A DNA stretch of 39,001 bases from Burkholderia sp. E7m39 (GTDB lineage: Bacteria; Pseudomonadota; Gammaproteobacteria; Burkholderiales; Burkholderiaceae). This document shows positions 24,440 to 33,860 of this stretch, in pieces. A program made the position numbers and the translations under genes. Location of the stretch: NCBI GenBank assembly GCA_001319865.1, contig BBSL01000284.1, forward strand, positions 1-39,001, read 5' to 3'. The notes below the pieces were generated by a model. That model saw only the letters and a list, made by a program, of their open reading frames with translations, was not told where the DNA came from and did no database searches. The stretch's first letter is position 1. Every line of letters begins with the position of its first letter.

Positions 24440-25393
24440 ATGTCCCGTCACAGCCCCAGGTCCCCCGTTGCCGCCGAGCCCGCTATCGCCGCGCGCATCA
24501 CTGCCGCGATGGCCGTCCTCACGCCGGTCCATCGGCGCATGGGCGAATTCGTGCTGGCCAACCAGTTCCGCGCCGCGACCATGCGCATCGACGAGCTGGC
24601 GAACGCCGTCGGCGCCTCGGTCGCGACAGCAAACCGCTTCGCCCGCGCGCTCGGTTTCGACGGCTATCCGGCGTTTCGCGAAGCACTCGTGCGAGGCTTC
24701 GAGGCGACACTCGCGCCCGTCGAGCGCTTGCGCTCGGCACAGGAATCGCAAACAACGGGCGACGAGCTTTTCGGCGCATCGCTCGAACAGGCGGCCGCCA
24801 ATCTCAGCACGACGCGTCACGCAATCGACAACGCCGCGGCGCTCGCCGCCGTCGAGGCGATCATCGCCGCGCGGCGCGTGTTCATCCTCGGCTCCGGCGC
24901 GAGCGCGTTTCTCGCGAGCCTGATGGAGCACAACCTGCTGCCATATCACGACAACGTGCAATCGCTTGCGCTGATCGGCGGCCCGACACACGCCGCGCGC
25001 CGCCTCTTCAACGCGCGCAAGGGCGATCTCGTGATTGCGATCGCGTTCCCGCGCTATGTCGACGATACGATCGAACTCGCGCGCCGCGCGGCCAGTCTCG
25101 GCGCGGACGTGCTTGCCTTGACCGACGGTCCGGCGTCGCCGCTCGCCGTGCTCGCGACCCGCTCGCTCTTCATCCGCGCGGAGCGGCGGCTCGCGGCAAC
25201 TTCCGAGGCGACCGTCCTCGCCGTGATCGAAGCGTTGTGCGACGCCGTTGCGTACCGCGCGAAGCGTTCCGCGCAGTCCGCCGCCGAAATGACCGGCTTC
25301 GTGCTGCCCTGGCTCACCGACACCTCGGCGCTGCACGACCACCCGAACCCATCCACGCGGCCCACCACTACGAAGGCAAAGAAAAAGCCATGA
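24440..25393 (+). CDS. RpiR-family regulator (HTH plus SIS domain)
   Basis: This gene encodes 317 residues from ATG 24440. Residues about 15-90 form the RpiR helix-turn-helix (RRMGEFVLANQFRAATMRID and ATANRFARALGFDGYPAFRE). Residues about 130-260 are a SIS sugar-phosphate/sugar-binding domain with FILGSGASAFLASLMEHNLL and KGDLVIAIAFPRYVDDTIEL. The tail is Lys/Thr-rich. The stop overlaps the start of the isoaspartyl peptidase gene by ATGA, so it is translationally coupled to the operon it most likely controls. A SIS effector domain fits amino-sugar ligands such as muropeptide sugars, but this is only a hint. Confidence 0.9.
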   Translation: MSRHSPRSPVAAEPAIAARITAAMAVLTPVHRRMGEFVLANQFRAATMRIDELANAVGASVATANRFARALGFDGYPAFREALVRGFEATLAPVERLRSAQESQTTGDELFGASLEQAAANLSTTRHAIDNAAALAAVEAIIAARRVFILGSGASAFLASLMEHNLLPYHDNVQSLALIGGPTHAARRLFNARKGDLVIAIAFPRYVDDTIELARRAASLGADVLALTDGPASPLAVLATRSLFIRAERRLAATSEATVLAVIEALCDAVAYRAKRSAQSAAEMTGFVLPWLTDTSALHDHPNPSTRPTTTKAKKKP

Positions 25394-26382
25394 CCACCAA
25401 AGCCGTAATCGCGATTCACGGCGGCGCGGGCACGATCGTGCGCGCGTCGATGGCCTCCGACATGGAAGCGCGTTACCACGCCGAGTTACGCGCGGTGCTC
25501 GTCGCCGCGCAGCAGGTGCTCGCCGACGGCGGCAGCGCGCTCGACGCCGTGACGCAAGCCGTGCGCCTTCTCGAAGATTGCCCGCTGTTCAACGCCGGGC
25601 ACGGCGCCGTGTTCACGTCGGCGGGCACGCACGAACTCGACGCTTCGATCATGGACGGCCGCACACTCGAAGCGGGCGCGGTGTCGTGCGTGAAGCGCGT
25701 GCGCAATCCCATCGTCGCGGCGCGCCACGTGCTCGAGTACAGCGAACACGTGATGTTCACGGCGGAAGGCGCGGAAGCGTTCGCGCAGGCGCAGGGCCTC
25801 GATTTCGTCGATCCGTCGCACTTTCACACCGACGCGCGCTATCGTCAGTGGCAGCTTGCGCGCGCGCAGCAGCGTGCGATGCTCGATCACGACGGCGCAA
25901 CACTCGCCGCGCAAGACGCCGCCGTCAACGACAACGCGCTGCCGCACGAGCCCATCGATCCCAACAGCAAGTTCGGCACGGTCGGCGCGGTCGCCGTCGA
26001 TCTGTACGGCCACGTCGCCGCCGCGACGTCGACGGGCGGCATCACGAACAAGCAGTTGGGCCGCGTCGGCGATGCGCCGCTCATCGGCGCGGGCTGCTAT
26101 GCCGATGACGCCACCTGCGCCGTGTCGACCACCGGTTCCGGCGAGATGTTCATCCGCATGGTCGCCGCCTACGACGTGGCCGCGCAAATGGCGTATCGCG
26201 GCGTGGCGTTGGAGGAAGCGGCCAACGACGTCGTCATGAACCGCTTGCCGCGCATCGACGGGCGCGGCGGCCTGATCGCCGTCGACGCACGCGGCAACGT
26301 CGTGCTGCCGTTCAACACGGAAGGCATGTATCGCGGCTATGCGCGCGTCGGCGAAGCGGCCGTCACGGCGATCTACCGCTAG
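25390..26382 (+). CDS. iaaA: Isoaspartyl peptidase / plant-type L-asparaginase
   Basis: This gene encodes 330 residues. The ATG at 25390 overlaps the RpiR stop. The protein starts AVIAIHGGAGTI, the family hallmark. NAGHGAVFTSAGTHELDASI lies around 68-87, and the autocleavage site FGTVGAVAVD places the N-terminal nucleophile at Thr197 after Gly196. TSTGGITNKQLGRVGDAPLI and STTGSGEMFIR complete the active site. This Ntn-hydrolase splits isoaspartyl (beta-aspartyl) dipeptides and L-asparagine after self-processing into two subunits. In E. coli the iaaA gene also heads the gsiABCD peptide-importer operon, as it does here (31-bp or 49-bp gap to the ATPase gene, depending on its start). Confidence 0.93.
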   Translation: MTTKAVIAIHGGAGTIVRASMASDMEARYHAELRAVLVAAQQVLADGGSALDAVTQAVRLLEDCPLFNAGHGAVFTSAGTHELDASIMDGRTLEAGAVSCVKRVRNPIVAARHVLEYSEHVMFTAEGAEAFAQAQGLDFVDPSHFHTDARYRQWQLARAQQRAMLDHDGATLAAQDAAVNDNALPHEPIDPNSKFGTVGAVAVDLYGHVAAATSTGGITNKQLGRVGDAPLIGAGCYADDATCAVSTTGSGEMFIRMVAAYDVAAQMAYRGVALEEAANDVVMNRLPRIDGRGGLIAVDARGNVVLPFNTEGMYRGYARVGEAAVTAIYR

Positions 26383-26430
26383 CCGCAACGCTCACGCCAA
26401 TCACTGCCTCAGATGCCGGGAGAAACCATC

Positions 26431-28347
26431 GTGCCGAACACGCCTGACCAGACCCGTCCGCTCGATAACCTGCCGCCGCAACGCATCGTCGATATCGACC
26501 GCCTGACAGTCTCGTTCCGTCGCGGCGACAGCACGTTCAACGCGGTGCGCGACCTGTCGCTGTCCGTCGATCGCGGCGAGACGCTGGCGATCGTCGGCGA
26601 GTCGGGCTCGGGCAAGTCGGTGACGTCGCTCGCGTTGATGCGTCTCGTCGAACATGGCGGCGGACGCATCGCGAACGGCAGCATCGCGTTTCGCAGACGC
26701 AACGGCAGCGTGCTCGATCTTGCGCGGGCCTCGCAAGCGACGATGCGCTCCGTTCGCGGCGCGGACATCGCGATGATCTTCCAGGAGCCGATGACATCGC
26801 TCAATCCCGTCTTCACGGTTGGCGACCAGATCGGCGAAGCGATTGCGCTGCATCAGAACATGAACCGCAGCGAAGCGCGCGCGCAAACGTTGCGCCTGCT
26901 CGATCTCGTGCGCATTCCCGAGGCCCGCCGCGTGGCCGCGCGCTATCCGCATCAGTTGTCGGGCGGCATGCGGCAACGCGTGATGATCGCGATGGCGCTG
27001 TCGTGCAAGCCGTCGCTGCTGATCGCCGACGAACCGACCACCGCGCTCGACGTGACGATCCAGGCGCAAATCCTGCAACTGATACGCGGCCTGCAGGACG
27101 AGATGAACATGGGCGTGATCTTCATCACGCACGATATGGGCGTCGTCGCCGAAGTCGCGGACCGCGTGCTCGTGATGTATCGCGGCGAGAAAGTCGAAGA
27201 AGGCGAATCGGCCCGACTGTTCGCCGCGCCCGCGCATCCCTATACGAAGGCGCTGCTCGCCGCCGTGCCGAAACTCGGCTCGATGCAGGGCACGAATGCG
27301 CCCGCGAAGTTCCAACTGCTCACACTCGATGGCGAGCACGGGCACACGTCGCACGCAGCGCGCGCCGCACATGACGACGCCGCACATGGCGATGCCGCGC
27401 AGTGCCAGCCTGCCCAACCGGTTCTGCGCGTGCGCGATCTCGTTACGCGCTTTCCCGTGCGCAGCGGCCTGTTCGGCAAACTCACGGGCCGCGTGCATGC
27501 CGTCGAGCGCGTCAGCTTCGACCTGCATGCGGGCGAAACGCTCGCGCTGGTCGGCGAATCGGGTTGCGGCAAATCGACGACAGGCCGTTCGCTGTTGCGT
27601 CTGGTCGAAAGCCAGAGCGGTAGCATCGAGTTCGACGGCAAGGACATCAGCTCGTTGAGCGGCCCTTCGTTGCAGGCGCTGCGGCGCGATATCCAGTTCA
27701 TCTTCCAGGACCCGTTCGCGTCGCTCAATCCGCGTCTGACGGTCGGCTTTTCGATCATGGAACCGCTGCTCGTGCACAACGTCGCGAGCGGCAAGGAGGC
27801 GCAGGATCGCGTCGCATGGCTGCTCGACAAGGTCGGCCTGCCCGCCGACGCCGCGCGCCGCTATCCGCATGAATTCTCCGGCGGCCAGCGTCAGCGTATC
27901 GCGATTGCGCGTGCGCTCGCGCTCAATCCGAAAGTCGTGATCGCGGACGAGTCGGTGTCGGCGCTCGACGTCTCCGTGCAGGCGCAGATCGTCAATCTGA
28001 TGCTCGACCTGCAGCGCGAACTAGGTGTGGCGTATCTGTTCATCTCGCACGACATGGCCGTCGTGGAGCGCATCAGCCATCGCGTCGCGGTGATGTATCT
28101 CGGACAGATCGTCGAAATCGGCCCGCGTCGCGCGGTGTTCGAATCGCCGCAGCATCCGTACACGAAGAAGCTGATGGGCGCCGTGCCCATCGCCGATCCC
28201 GCGCGCCGGCACGCGAAACGCGTGCTGGCCGCCGACGAATTGCCGAGCCCGATTCGCGCGCTCGACGACGAACCCGCCGTCGCGCCGCTCGTCGCCGTCG
28301 GGCCGGATCATTTCGTGGCCGCCCACCGGATCGGTGGCGCTTACTAG
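26431..28347 (+). CDS. gsiA: Peptide ABC importer, double ATPase (GsiA-like)
   Basis: GTG at 26431 is preferred because GGGAG lies 8 bases upstream, giving 638 residues ([13 protein letters not shown]). ATG 26413 would add six residues without a ribosome site. There are two complete nucleotide-binding domains: Walker [18 protein letters not shown] near 65 and [15 protein letters not shown] near 185, then Walker [18 protein letters not shown] near 385 and [15 protein letters not shown] near 490, each with the oligopeptide/dipeptide C-terminal extension ([12 protein letters not shown] and [12 protein letters not shown]). Fusion of the two ATPases into one chain is the GsiA arrangement. A His-rich linker (about residues 300-328) joins the halves. 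It powers the permeases encoded downstream. Confidence 0.9.
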   Translation: MPNTPDQTRPLDNLPPQRIVDIDRLTVSFRRGDSTFNAVRDLSLSVDRGETLAIVGESGSGKSVTSLALMRLVEHGGGRIANGSIAFRRRNGSVLDLARASQATMRSVRGADIAMIFQEPMTSLNPVFTVGDQIGEAIALHQNMNRSEARAQTLRLLDLVRIPEARRVAARYPHQLSGGMRQRVMIAMALSCKPSLLIADEPTTALDVTIQAQILQLIRGLQDEMNMGVIFITHDMGVVAEVADRVLVMYRGEKVEEGESARLFAAPAHPYTKALLAAVPKLGSMQGTNAPAKFQLLTLDGEHGHTSHAARAAHDDAAHGDAAQCQPAQPVLRVRDLVTRFPVRSGLFGKLTGRVHAVERVSFDLHAGETLALVGESGCGKSTTGRSLLRLVESQSGSIEFDGKDISSLSGPSLQALRRDIQFIFQDPFASLNPRLTVGFSIMEPLLVHNVASGKEAQDRVAWLLDKVGLPADAARRYPHEFSGGQRQRIAIARALALNPKVVIADESVSALDVSVQAQIVNLMLDLQRELGVAYLFISHDMAVVERISHRVAVMYLGQIVEIGPRRAVFESPQHPYTKKLMGAVPIADPARRHAKRVLAADELPSPIRALDDEPAVAPLVAVGPDHFVAAHRIGGAY

Positions 28348-28436
28348 TCAACCCAGCCGTCTCACCTCAACCAGAAGCCGCGCGGACCAGCGGCACGACA
28401 ACAAGCAGTTCACTTGCTCAGTGGAGTTCTGAAACG

Positions 28437-29999
28437 ATGACTACGCCTTTCCTGCTTCAACCGTTGCGCCTGCGTTCGCTCGTGACGAGCGGCGCGCTGG
28501 TCTTTGCGATGCTCGCTTGCGGTGCCGCCCACGCCGCGCAAACCGCCGTGATGGCCGTCGACTCGACGTTCACGACGCTCGACCCGTACGACGCCAACGA
28601 CACACTGTCGCAAGCCGTGTCGAAATCGTTCTATCAAGGCCTGTTCGGCTTCGACAAGGACATGAAGCTCGTCAACGTGCTGGCGACGAGCTACGAAGCG
28701 AGTCCCGACGCGCGCGTCTACACGTTCAAGCTGCGCCAGGGCGTGAAGTTCCAGGACGGCACCGACTTCAACGCGGCCGCCGTGAAAGCGACCTTCGACC
28801 GCGTGACCGATCCTGCCAACAAGCTGAAGCGCTACAACATGTTCAGCCGCATCGAGAAGACGGAAGTCGTCGATCCGTACACGGTGAAGATCACGCTGAA
28901 GGCGCCGTTCTCGGCGTTCGTCAACGTGCTCGCGCATCCGTCGGCCGTAATGATCTCGCCCGACGCGATCAAAAAGTACGGCAAGGATCTCGCGTTTCAT
29001 CCCGTCGGCACGGGTCCGTTCGAACTCGTCAAATGGGATCCCGCTGGCGACCTGACGGTGAAGAAGTTCGACGGCTACTGGAAGAAGGGCTATCCGAAGA
29101 TCGACGAAATCGACTGGAAGCCGGTTGTCGACAACAACACGCGCGCGGCGCTGGTGCGCACGGGCGAGGCGGACTTCGCGTTCCGCATTCCGTTCGAGCA
29201 GGCGGGCACGCTGCAATCGAGCCCGAAGCTCGACATCATCGCCACGCCGTCGATCATCAACCGCTACGTCAGCCTGAACACGACCAAGAAGCCGTTCGAC
29301 AACCCGAAGGTGCGCGAGGCGCTGAACTACGCGATCAACAAGGAAGCGCTCGCGAAGGTCGCGTTCGCGGGCTATGCGGTGCCCGCCGACGGCGTGATTC
29401 CCGAAGGCGTCGATTACGCCACCAAGCTCGGACCGTGGCCGTACGATCCCGCGAAGGCGCGCGCGCTGCTGAAGGAAGCGGGCTATCCGAACGGTTTCGA
29501 AACGACGCTCTGGTCCGCGTACAACAACTCGACGTCGCAAAAGACGATCCAGTTCGTGCAGCAGCAACTGGCGCAAGTCGGCGTGAAGGCGAGCGTCGAG
29601 GCACTCGAAGCGGGCCAGCGTGTCGCGAAGGTGGAAAGCGCGCAAGACCCGGCGACGGCGCCCGTCCGGATGTACTACATCGGCTGGTCGTCGTCGACGG
29701 GCGAAGCGGACTGGGGCATCACGCCGCTCCTCGCATCGTCGTCGATCCCGCCGAAGCTCGTGAACACCGCGTACTACAAGAACGATAACGTCGACAGCGA
29801 TCTGACCAAGGCGCTCGAAACGACGGACCGCGCGCAGAAGGCCGCACTCTATGGCGACGCGCAAAAGCGCATCTGGACGGACGCGCCGTGGATTTTCCTC
29901 GTCAAGGAAAAGATCGTGTATGCGCGCAGCAAGCGGCTCTCGGGTGCGTATGTCGCGCCGGACGGCTCGTTCAACTTCGATGAAATCGCGTTGAAGTAA
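28437..29999 (+). CDS. gsiB: Periplasmic peptide-binding protein (GsiB-like)
   Basis: This gene encodes 520 residues. The ATG at 28437 follows GGAG. Residues 1-34 are a signal peptide with a cut near AHAAQ. The Cys in the core (MLACGAAHA) is not in a clean lipobox. The mature protein is a family-5 extracellular solute-binding protein: [20 protein letters not shown] near 45, [20 protein letters not shown] near 100, the [15 protein letters not shown] segment near 180, and [19 protein letters not shown] near 285. It closely follows GsiB/dipeptide-binding proteins in length and layout. It captures peptides in the periplasm for the importer. The E. coli homologue was assigned to glutathione, but specificity here cannot be read directly. 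Confidence 0.9.
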   Translation: MTTPFLLQPLRLRSLVTSGALVFAMLACGAAHAAQTAVMAVDSTFTTLDPYDANDTLSQAVSKSFYQGLFGFDKDMKLVNVLATSYEASPDARVYTFKLRQGVKFQDGTDFNAAAVKATFDRVTDPANKLKRYNMFSRIEKTEVVDPYTVKITLKAPFSAFVNVLAHPSAVMISPDAIKKYGKDLAFHPVGTGPFELVKWDPAGDLTVKKFDGYWKKGYPKIDEIDWKPVVDNNTRAALVRTGEADFAFRIPFEQAGTLQSSPKLDIIATPSIINRYVSLNTTKKPFDNPKVREALNYAINKEALAKVAFAGYAVPADGVIPEGVDYATKLGPWPYDPAKARALLKEAGYPNGFETTLWSAYNNSTSQKTIQFVQQQLAQVGVKASVEALEAGQRVAKVESAQDPATAPVRMYYIGWSSSTGEADWGITPLLASSSIPPKLVNTAYYKNDNVDSDLTKALETTDRAQKAALYGDAQKRIWTDAPWIFLVKEKIVYARSKRLSGAYVAPDGSFNFDEIALK

Positions 30000-30018
30000 A
30001 TCGTATGTCCGACGCTGT

Positions 30019-30047
30019 GCCCGAAGCGAGCGATGCGCGTTTCGGGC
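30019..30047 (+). other. Intercistronic hairpin between gsiB and gsiC
   Basis: GCCCGAA (30019-30025) and TTCGGGC (30041-30047) pair perfectly around a 15-nt loop, 20 bp after the gsiB stop. Hairpins here in ABC operons usually protect the binding-protein message from 3' decay, raising its level over the permeases. Confidence 0.45.
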
Positions 30048-30090
30048 CAGCGTGATCGCCGCACACGCTTCTTCGATAGCGGATCGCTCT

Positions 30091-31011
30091 ATGCTGAACT
30101 TTCTCGTCAAACGATTGCTCGGCCTGCTGCCGACGCTCGTCATCGTCGCCGGCCTCGTGTTCCTGTTCGTGCACATGCTGCCCGGCGATCCCGCGCGGCT
30201 CGCAGCCGGCCCCGAAGCCGACGACGCAACCGTCGCGCTCGTGCGCGCCGATCTCGGTCTCGACAAGCCGATGCCGCAGCAGTTCGTGAACTTCTTCGTG
30301 CGTATCGCGCACGGCGACTTCGGCATCTCGACGCGCAGCAAGCGTCCTGTGTCCGCGGAAATCGGCGAGCGCTTCATGCCGACGCTGCTGCTCACGCTCG
30401 TCAGCATGGTGTGGGCCGTGATCTTCGGCATGGCGATCGGCATCGTGTCGGCCGTGTGGCGCAACCAGTGGCCGGACCGGCTCGGCATGACGCTCGCGGT
30501 GTCGGGCATTTCGTTTCCCGCGTTCGCGTTCGGCATGCTGCTGATGGAAGTGTTCTCCGTGCAACTCGGCTGGCTGCCGATTGTCGGCGATGGATCGTGG
30601 CGCAGCTATGTGCTGCCGTCCATCACACTCGGCGCGGCGGTCGCCGCCGTGATGGCGCGCTTCACGCGCGCGTCGTTCGTCGAGGTGCTGAACGAAGATT
30701 TCGTGCGTACCGCGCGGGCGAAAGGCGTCGCCGAACAATGGGTCGTCATCAAGCACTGTCTGCGCAACGCGATGATTCCCGTCGTCACGATGATGGGCTT
30801 GCAGTTCGGCTTTCTGCTCGGCGGCTCGATTGTCGTCGAGGTGGTGTTCAACTGGCCGGGCATGGGCCGCCTGCTGGTCGATGCCGTTGCGATGCGCGAC
30901 TATCCCGTGATTCAGGCCGAAGTGCTGCTGTTCTCGCTGGAATTCATCGTCATCAATCTGATTGTCGACGTGCTGTATGCCGTCATCAATCCGACCATCC
31001 GTTTCAAGTGA
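30091..31011 (+). CDS. gsiC: Peptide ABC importer permease (GsiC-like)
   Basis: This gene encodes 306 residues from ATG 30091. The N-terminal membrane segment ([20 protein letters not shown]) is followed by the MLPGDPAR motif of dipeptide permeases, a periplasmic loop, then five further membrane segments. The cytoplasmic EAA coupling loop reads [20 protein letters not shown] near residues 210-230, where it would dock on an ATPase half. The C-terminus [13 protein letters not shown] is the standard end of DppB/GsiC proteins. It forms the channel with the following permease. Confidence 0.92.
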   Translation: MLNFLVKRLLGLLPTLVIVAGLVFLFVHMLPGDPARLAAGPEADDATVALVRADLGLDKPMPQQFVNFFVRIAHGDFGISTRSKRPVSAEIGERFMPTLLLTLVSMVWAVIFGMAIGIVSAVWRNQWPDRLGMTLAVSGISFPAFAFGMLLMEVFSVQLGWLPIVGDGSWRSYVLPSITLGAAVAAVMARFTRASFVEVLNEDFVRTARAKGVAEQWVVIKHCLRNAMIPVVTMMGLQFGFLLGGSIVVEVVFNWPGMGRLLVDAVAMRDYPVIQAEVLLFSLEFIVINLIVDVLYAVINPTIRFK

Positions 31012-31018
31012 GGCCCGC

Positions 31019-31924
31019 ATGAGCACGACCGCCGACAACACCCGCGCCGCCTCGCCAACTCAACCTGAACGCGCGATCCGCACGCCCTGGAGCGAGTTCT
31101 GGCGCAAGTTCCGCAAGCAGCATGTCGCCCTCGCGGCGGGCGTGTTCGTGCTGCTGCTCATCGCCGTGTCGATTGCGGGCCCGCATCTGGTTCCGTACGA
31201 CCCCGAGAACTATTTCGACTACGACGCGCTCAACGCGGGGCCGTCGGCGGCGCACTGGTTCGGTGTCGACGCGTTGGGCCGCGACATCTTCAGCCGCATC
31301 GTCGCGGGCACGCGCATTTCGCTCGCAGCGGGTTTCGTGTCGGTGGCGATCGGCGCGATCATCGGCACGTTCTTCGGCCTGCTCGCGGGCTATTACGAAG
31401 GCTGGTGGGACCGCATCACGATGCGCGTCGCCGACGTGCTGTTCGCGTTCCCCGGCATTCTGCTCGCGATCGGCATCGTCGCGATACTCGGCAACGGCAT
31501 GGTCAATGTAATCGCCGCCGTCGCCGTGTTCAGTATTCCCGCGTTCGCGCGGCTCGTGCGCGGCAACACGCTGATGCTCAAGCAACTCACGTATATCGAA
31601 GCGGCGCGCAGCATCGGCGCGTCGGACTGGACCATCATCATGCGGCACATTCTGCCGGGCACGATTTCGTCGGTGATCGTGTACCTGACGATGCGCATCG
31701 GCACGTCGATCATCACGGCTGCGAGCCTGTCGTTTCTCGGCCTCGGCGCGCAACCGCCGACGCCCGAGTGGGGCGCGATGCTCAACGAAGCGCGCGCGGA
31801 TATGGTGACGGCGCCGCATATTGCGCTGTTTCCGAGTGTCGCGATCTTCCTGACGGTGCTCGCGTTCAACCTGCTCGGCGACGGCTTGCGCGACGCGCTC
31901 GATCCGAAGCTCGACCGGCCATGA
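31019..31924 (+). CDS. gsiD: Peptide ABC importer permease (GsiD-like)
   Basis: This gene encodes 301 residues. The ATG at 31019 is 7 bp after the gsiC stop, with GAGG upstream. After a cytoplasmic lead with [18 protein letters not shown] come the first membrane helix and the [20 protein letters not shown] motif typical of DppC/OppC/GsiD permeases. The EAA loop is [19 protein letters not shown] near 200. The tail [14 protein letters not shown] is the family end. The stop overlaps the next gene by ATGA, linking import directly to the first aminopeptidase. Confidence 0.92.
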   Translation: MSTTADNTRAASPTQPERAIRTPWSEFWRKFRKQHVALAAGVFVLLLIAVSIAGPHLVPYDPENYFDYDALNAGPSAAHWFGVDALGRDIFSRIVAGTRISLAAGFVSVAIGAIIGTFFGLLAGYYEGWWDRITMRVADVLFAFPGILLAIGIVAILGNGMVNVIAAVAVFSIPAFARLVRGNTLMLKQLTYIEAARSIGASDWTIIMRHILPGTISSVIVYLTMRIGTSIITAASLSFLGLGAQPPTPEWGAMLNEARADMVTAPHIALFPSVAIFLTVLAFNLLGDGLRDALDPKLDRP

Positions 31925-32991
31925 ACGTTCTTCCGATGCCGCATATCGGCGTATTGCCTGCGGGACCGCTCGGCACGATTGCCGATGTATCGGGCGTGAC
32001 GGTCGGACATTGCACGCTTGCGCAAGGCGCGACGCAAACGGGCGTCACCGTGGTTCGTCCGCATCGCGACGATCCGTATCGTCACAAGGTGCCCGCCGCC
32101 GCGAGTGTGATCAACGGCTTCGGCAAGAGCATCGGGCTCGTGCAGATCGAAGAACTCGGCGTGCTCGAAACGCCGATTGCGCTGACCAACACATTCGGCG
32201 TCGCGGCTGTCGCGCAGGCGCAGATTTGCGCCGCCGTCGCCGGCAATCCGAAGATCGGGCGGGAATGGCCGACCGTCAATCCGCTCGCGTTCGAATGCAA
32301 CGACGGTTACCTCAACGATATTCAGGCGCTCGCGGTCGAAGCCTCGCATTACGCGCGAGCATTCGATTCCGCAGCTTGCGATTTTGAACGCGGCTCGGTC
32401 GGCGCGGGTCGCGGCATGTCGAGCTTCGATCTGAAAGGCGGCATCGGGTCGGCGTCGCGTGTGGTAAGCGTCGCGAGCAAGGCGTTCACCGTTGGCGCGC
32501 TCGTGCTCGCGAACTTCGGCCGCTTGCCGATGTTGACCATCGACGGCGTGCCCATCGGACGAGAACTCGCTGCACGCAGGCATACCGCATCTCGCGCGGC
32601 GACGTCGAAACCCGAGCAAGGTTCGATCATCATGATCGTTGCGACCGATGCGCCACTCGCTGCACGCCAGCTCAAGCGACTCGCTTTACGCGCGGCCGCG
32701 GGTCTCGCGCGCACGGGGTCGGTTTATGGACATGGCAGCGGCGACATCGCCCTCGCGTTTTCGACTGCTTACACGGTTGCGCACGAAGCCGACTTCATCA
32801 GCACACCGCCCATGCTCAACGACACACGTCTCGACCCGTTTTTTCAGGCCTGCGCGGACAGCGTCGAGCAAGCCATCATCGATGCGTTGTGGTCGGCCAA
32901 GACCGTCACCGGCCGGGATGCGCACACGCGCCTGTCGCTGCACGAAGCGGCACCCGACCTCGCCCAACTGTTGAACTCGCGCACAGCATGA
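31921..32991 (+). CDS. P1-family (S58, DmpA-type) aminopeptidase
   Basis: This gene encodes 356 residues. The ATG at 31921 overlaps the gsiD stop, and its own stop overlaps the next start. The sequence follows the DmpA/BapA fold: [14 protein letters not shown] near 17-30, a [18 protein letters not shown] segment near 163-180, and the self-cleavage site [15 protein letters not shown] in which Ser235 becomes the N-terminal nucleophile after Gly234. [12 protein letters not shown] near 272 completes the site. Characterised relatives release N-terminal D-Ala or L-residues from amides and peptides (DmpA) or hydrolyse beta-peptides and beta-alanyl dipeptides (BapA). With no signal peptide it should act in the cytoplasm on imported peptides. 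Confidence 0.9.
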   Translation: MNVLPMPHIGVLPAGPLGTIADVSGVTVGHCTLAQGATQTGVTVVRPHRDDPYRHKVPAAASVINGFGKSIGLVQIEELGVLETPIALTNTFGVAAVAQAQICAAVAGNPKIGREWPTVNPLAFECNDGYLNDIQALAVEASHYARAFDSAACDFERGSVGAGRGMSSFDLKGGIGSASRVVSVASKAFTVGALVLANFGRLPMLTIDGVPIGRELAARRHTASRAATSKPEQGSIIMIVATDAPLAARQLKRLALRAAAGLARTGSVYGHGSGDIALAFSTAYTVAHEADFISTPPMLNDTRLDPFFQACADSVEQAIIDALWSAKTVTGRDAHTRLSLHEAAPDLAQLLNSRTA

Positions 32992-33815
32992 AGGTACTGA
33001 TTTCCGTCGATATAGAAGGCGTTGCGGGCGTCGTGAACCCTGAGCAGACGCGCGCGGGCAACGGCGAATACGAACGCGCGCGGCGCTGGATGACGCTCGA
33101 AGCGAATGCGGCAATCGAAGGCGCGTTCGCGGGCGGCGCCACCGATGTCTGGGTCAACGACTCGCACGGCGGCTTTCGCAACCTGCTGCCCGACATGCTC
33201 GATGCACGCGCGAACGTGATACTCGGCAAGCCGCGCACGCTCGGCATGATGGCGGGGCTCGACTTCGCGCCGCAACTCGTGTTCATGATCGGCTATCACG
33301 CGATGGCGCAAAGCCGCGGCATTCTCGCGCACACGATCAACAGCCAGGCGTTCACGCACGTGACGATGAACGGGCGCGACGTCGGCGAAGCGGGACTGTA
33401 TGGCGCATTGGCGAACGAATATGGCGCGCGCGTCGCGCTGCTTTCCGGCGACGATGTGTTCGCAGAAGAGACGCGCCCGCTATTCCCCGACGCCTCGTTC
33501 GTCATCACGAAGCAGGCGACGGGTTATGGAAGCGGTGTCACGCGTACGCCGGAGCACGCCTGCAACGCGATCAGAGAAGCGGCGCGGCATGTCGTGACGA
33601 CGGAATTGGAAACACCCGGTATCGAGCAACGCGCCGTAGCTCGATCCGTCGATATCGAACTGCGCGTGCAGAGCACCGCGCTTGCCGACCTGTTCGCGCA
33701 GATGCCGTCGCTGGAACGCGTGGACGGCGTCACGCTGCGCTTTGCCGCGCCTTGCGTCGAACATGCGGTGCGCACGTTGAATTGCCTGTCGGCGATGTCG
33801 TTCATGTTGCGCTGA
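32988..33815 (+). CDS. dppA: M55-family D-aminopeptidase (DppA-like)
   Basis: This gene encodes 275 residues from ATG 32988, overlapping the previous stop. The known active-site residues of Bacillus subtilis DppA are found at matching numbers: Asp8 and Glu10 in SVDIEGVAGVV, His60 in NDSHGG, His104 in IGYHAM, His115 in ILAHTI and Glu134 in DVGEAGLYG. These bind the two zinc ions and supply the catalytic His. DppA releases N-terminal D-amino acids such as D-Ala from D-Ala-D-Ala and is coded in a dipeptide-importer operon in Bacillus too. It closes this operon. A 9-bp inverted repeat (33822-33830 with 33867-33875) spans the gap to the convergent araH gene. Confidence 0.92.
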   Translation: MKVLISVDIEGVAGVVNPEQTRAGNGEYERARRWMTLEANAAIEGAFAGGATDVWVNDSHGGFRNLLPDMLDARANVILGKPRTLGMMAGLDFAPQLVFMIGYHAMAQSRGILAHTINSQAFTHVTMNGRDVGEAGLYGALANEYGARVALLSGDDVFAEETRPLFPDASFVITKQATGYGSGVTRTPEHACNAIREAARHVVTTELETPGIEQRAVARSVDIELRVQSTALADLFAQMPSLERVDGVTLRFAAPCVEHAVRTLNCLSAMSFMLR

Positions 33816-33860
33816 GGCTGAAAGCGGCGGTCAGAGCAACGTCGTGAGGAAGCAGCGTAC

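Noticed and set aside
28410..30536. A 708-codon open frame on the minus strand opposite gsiB and gsiC
   Set aside because: Same GC-driven artefact. The Arg-rich translation has no motif, and the sense strand encodes clear transporter proteins.
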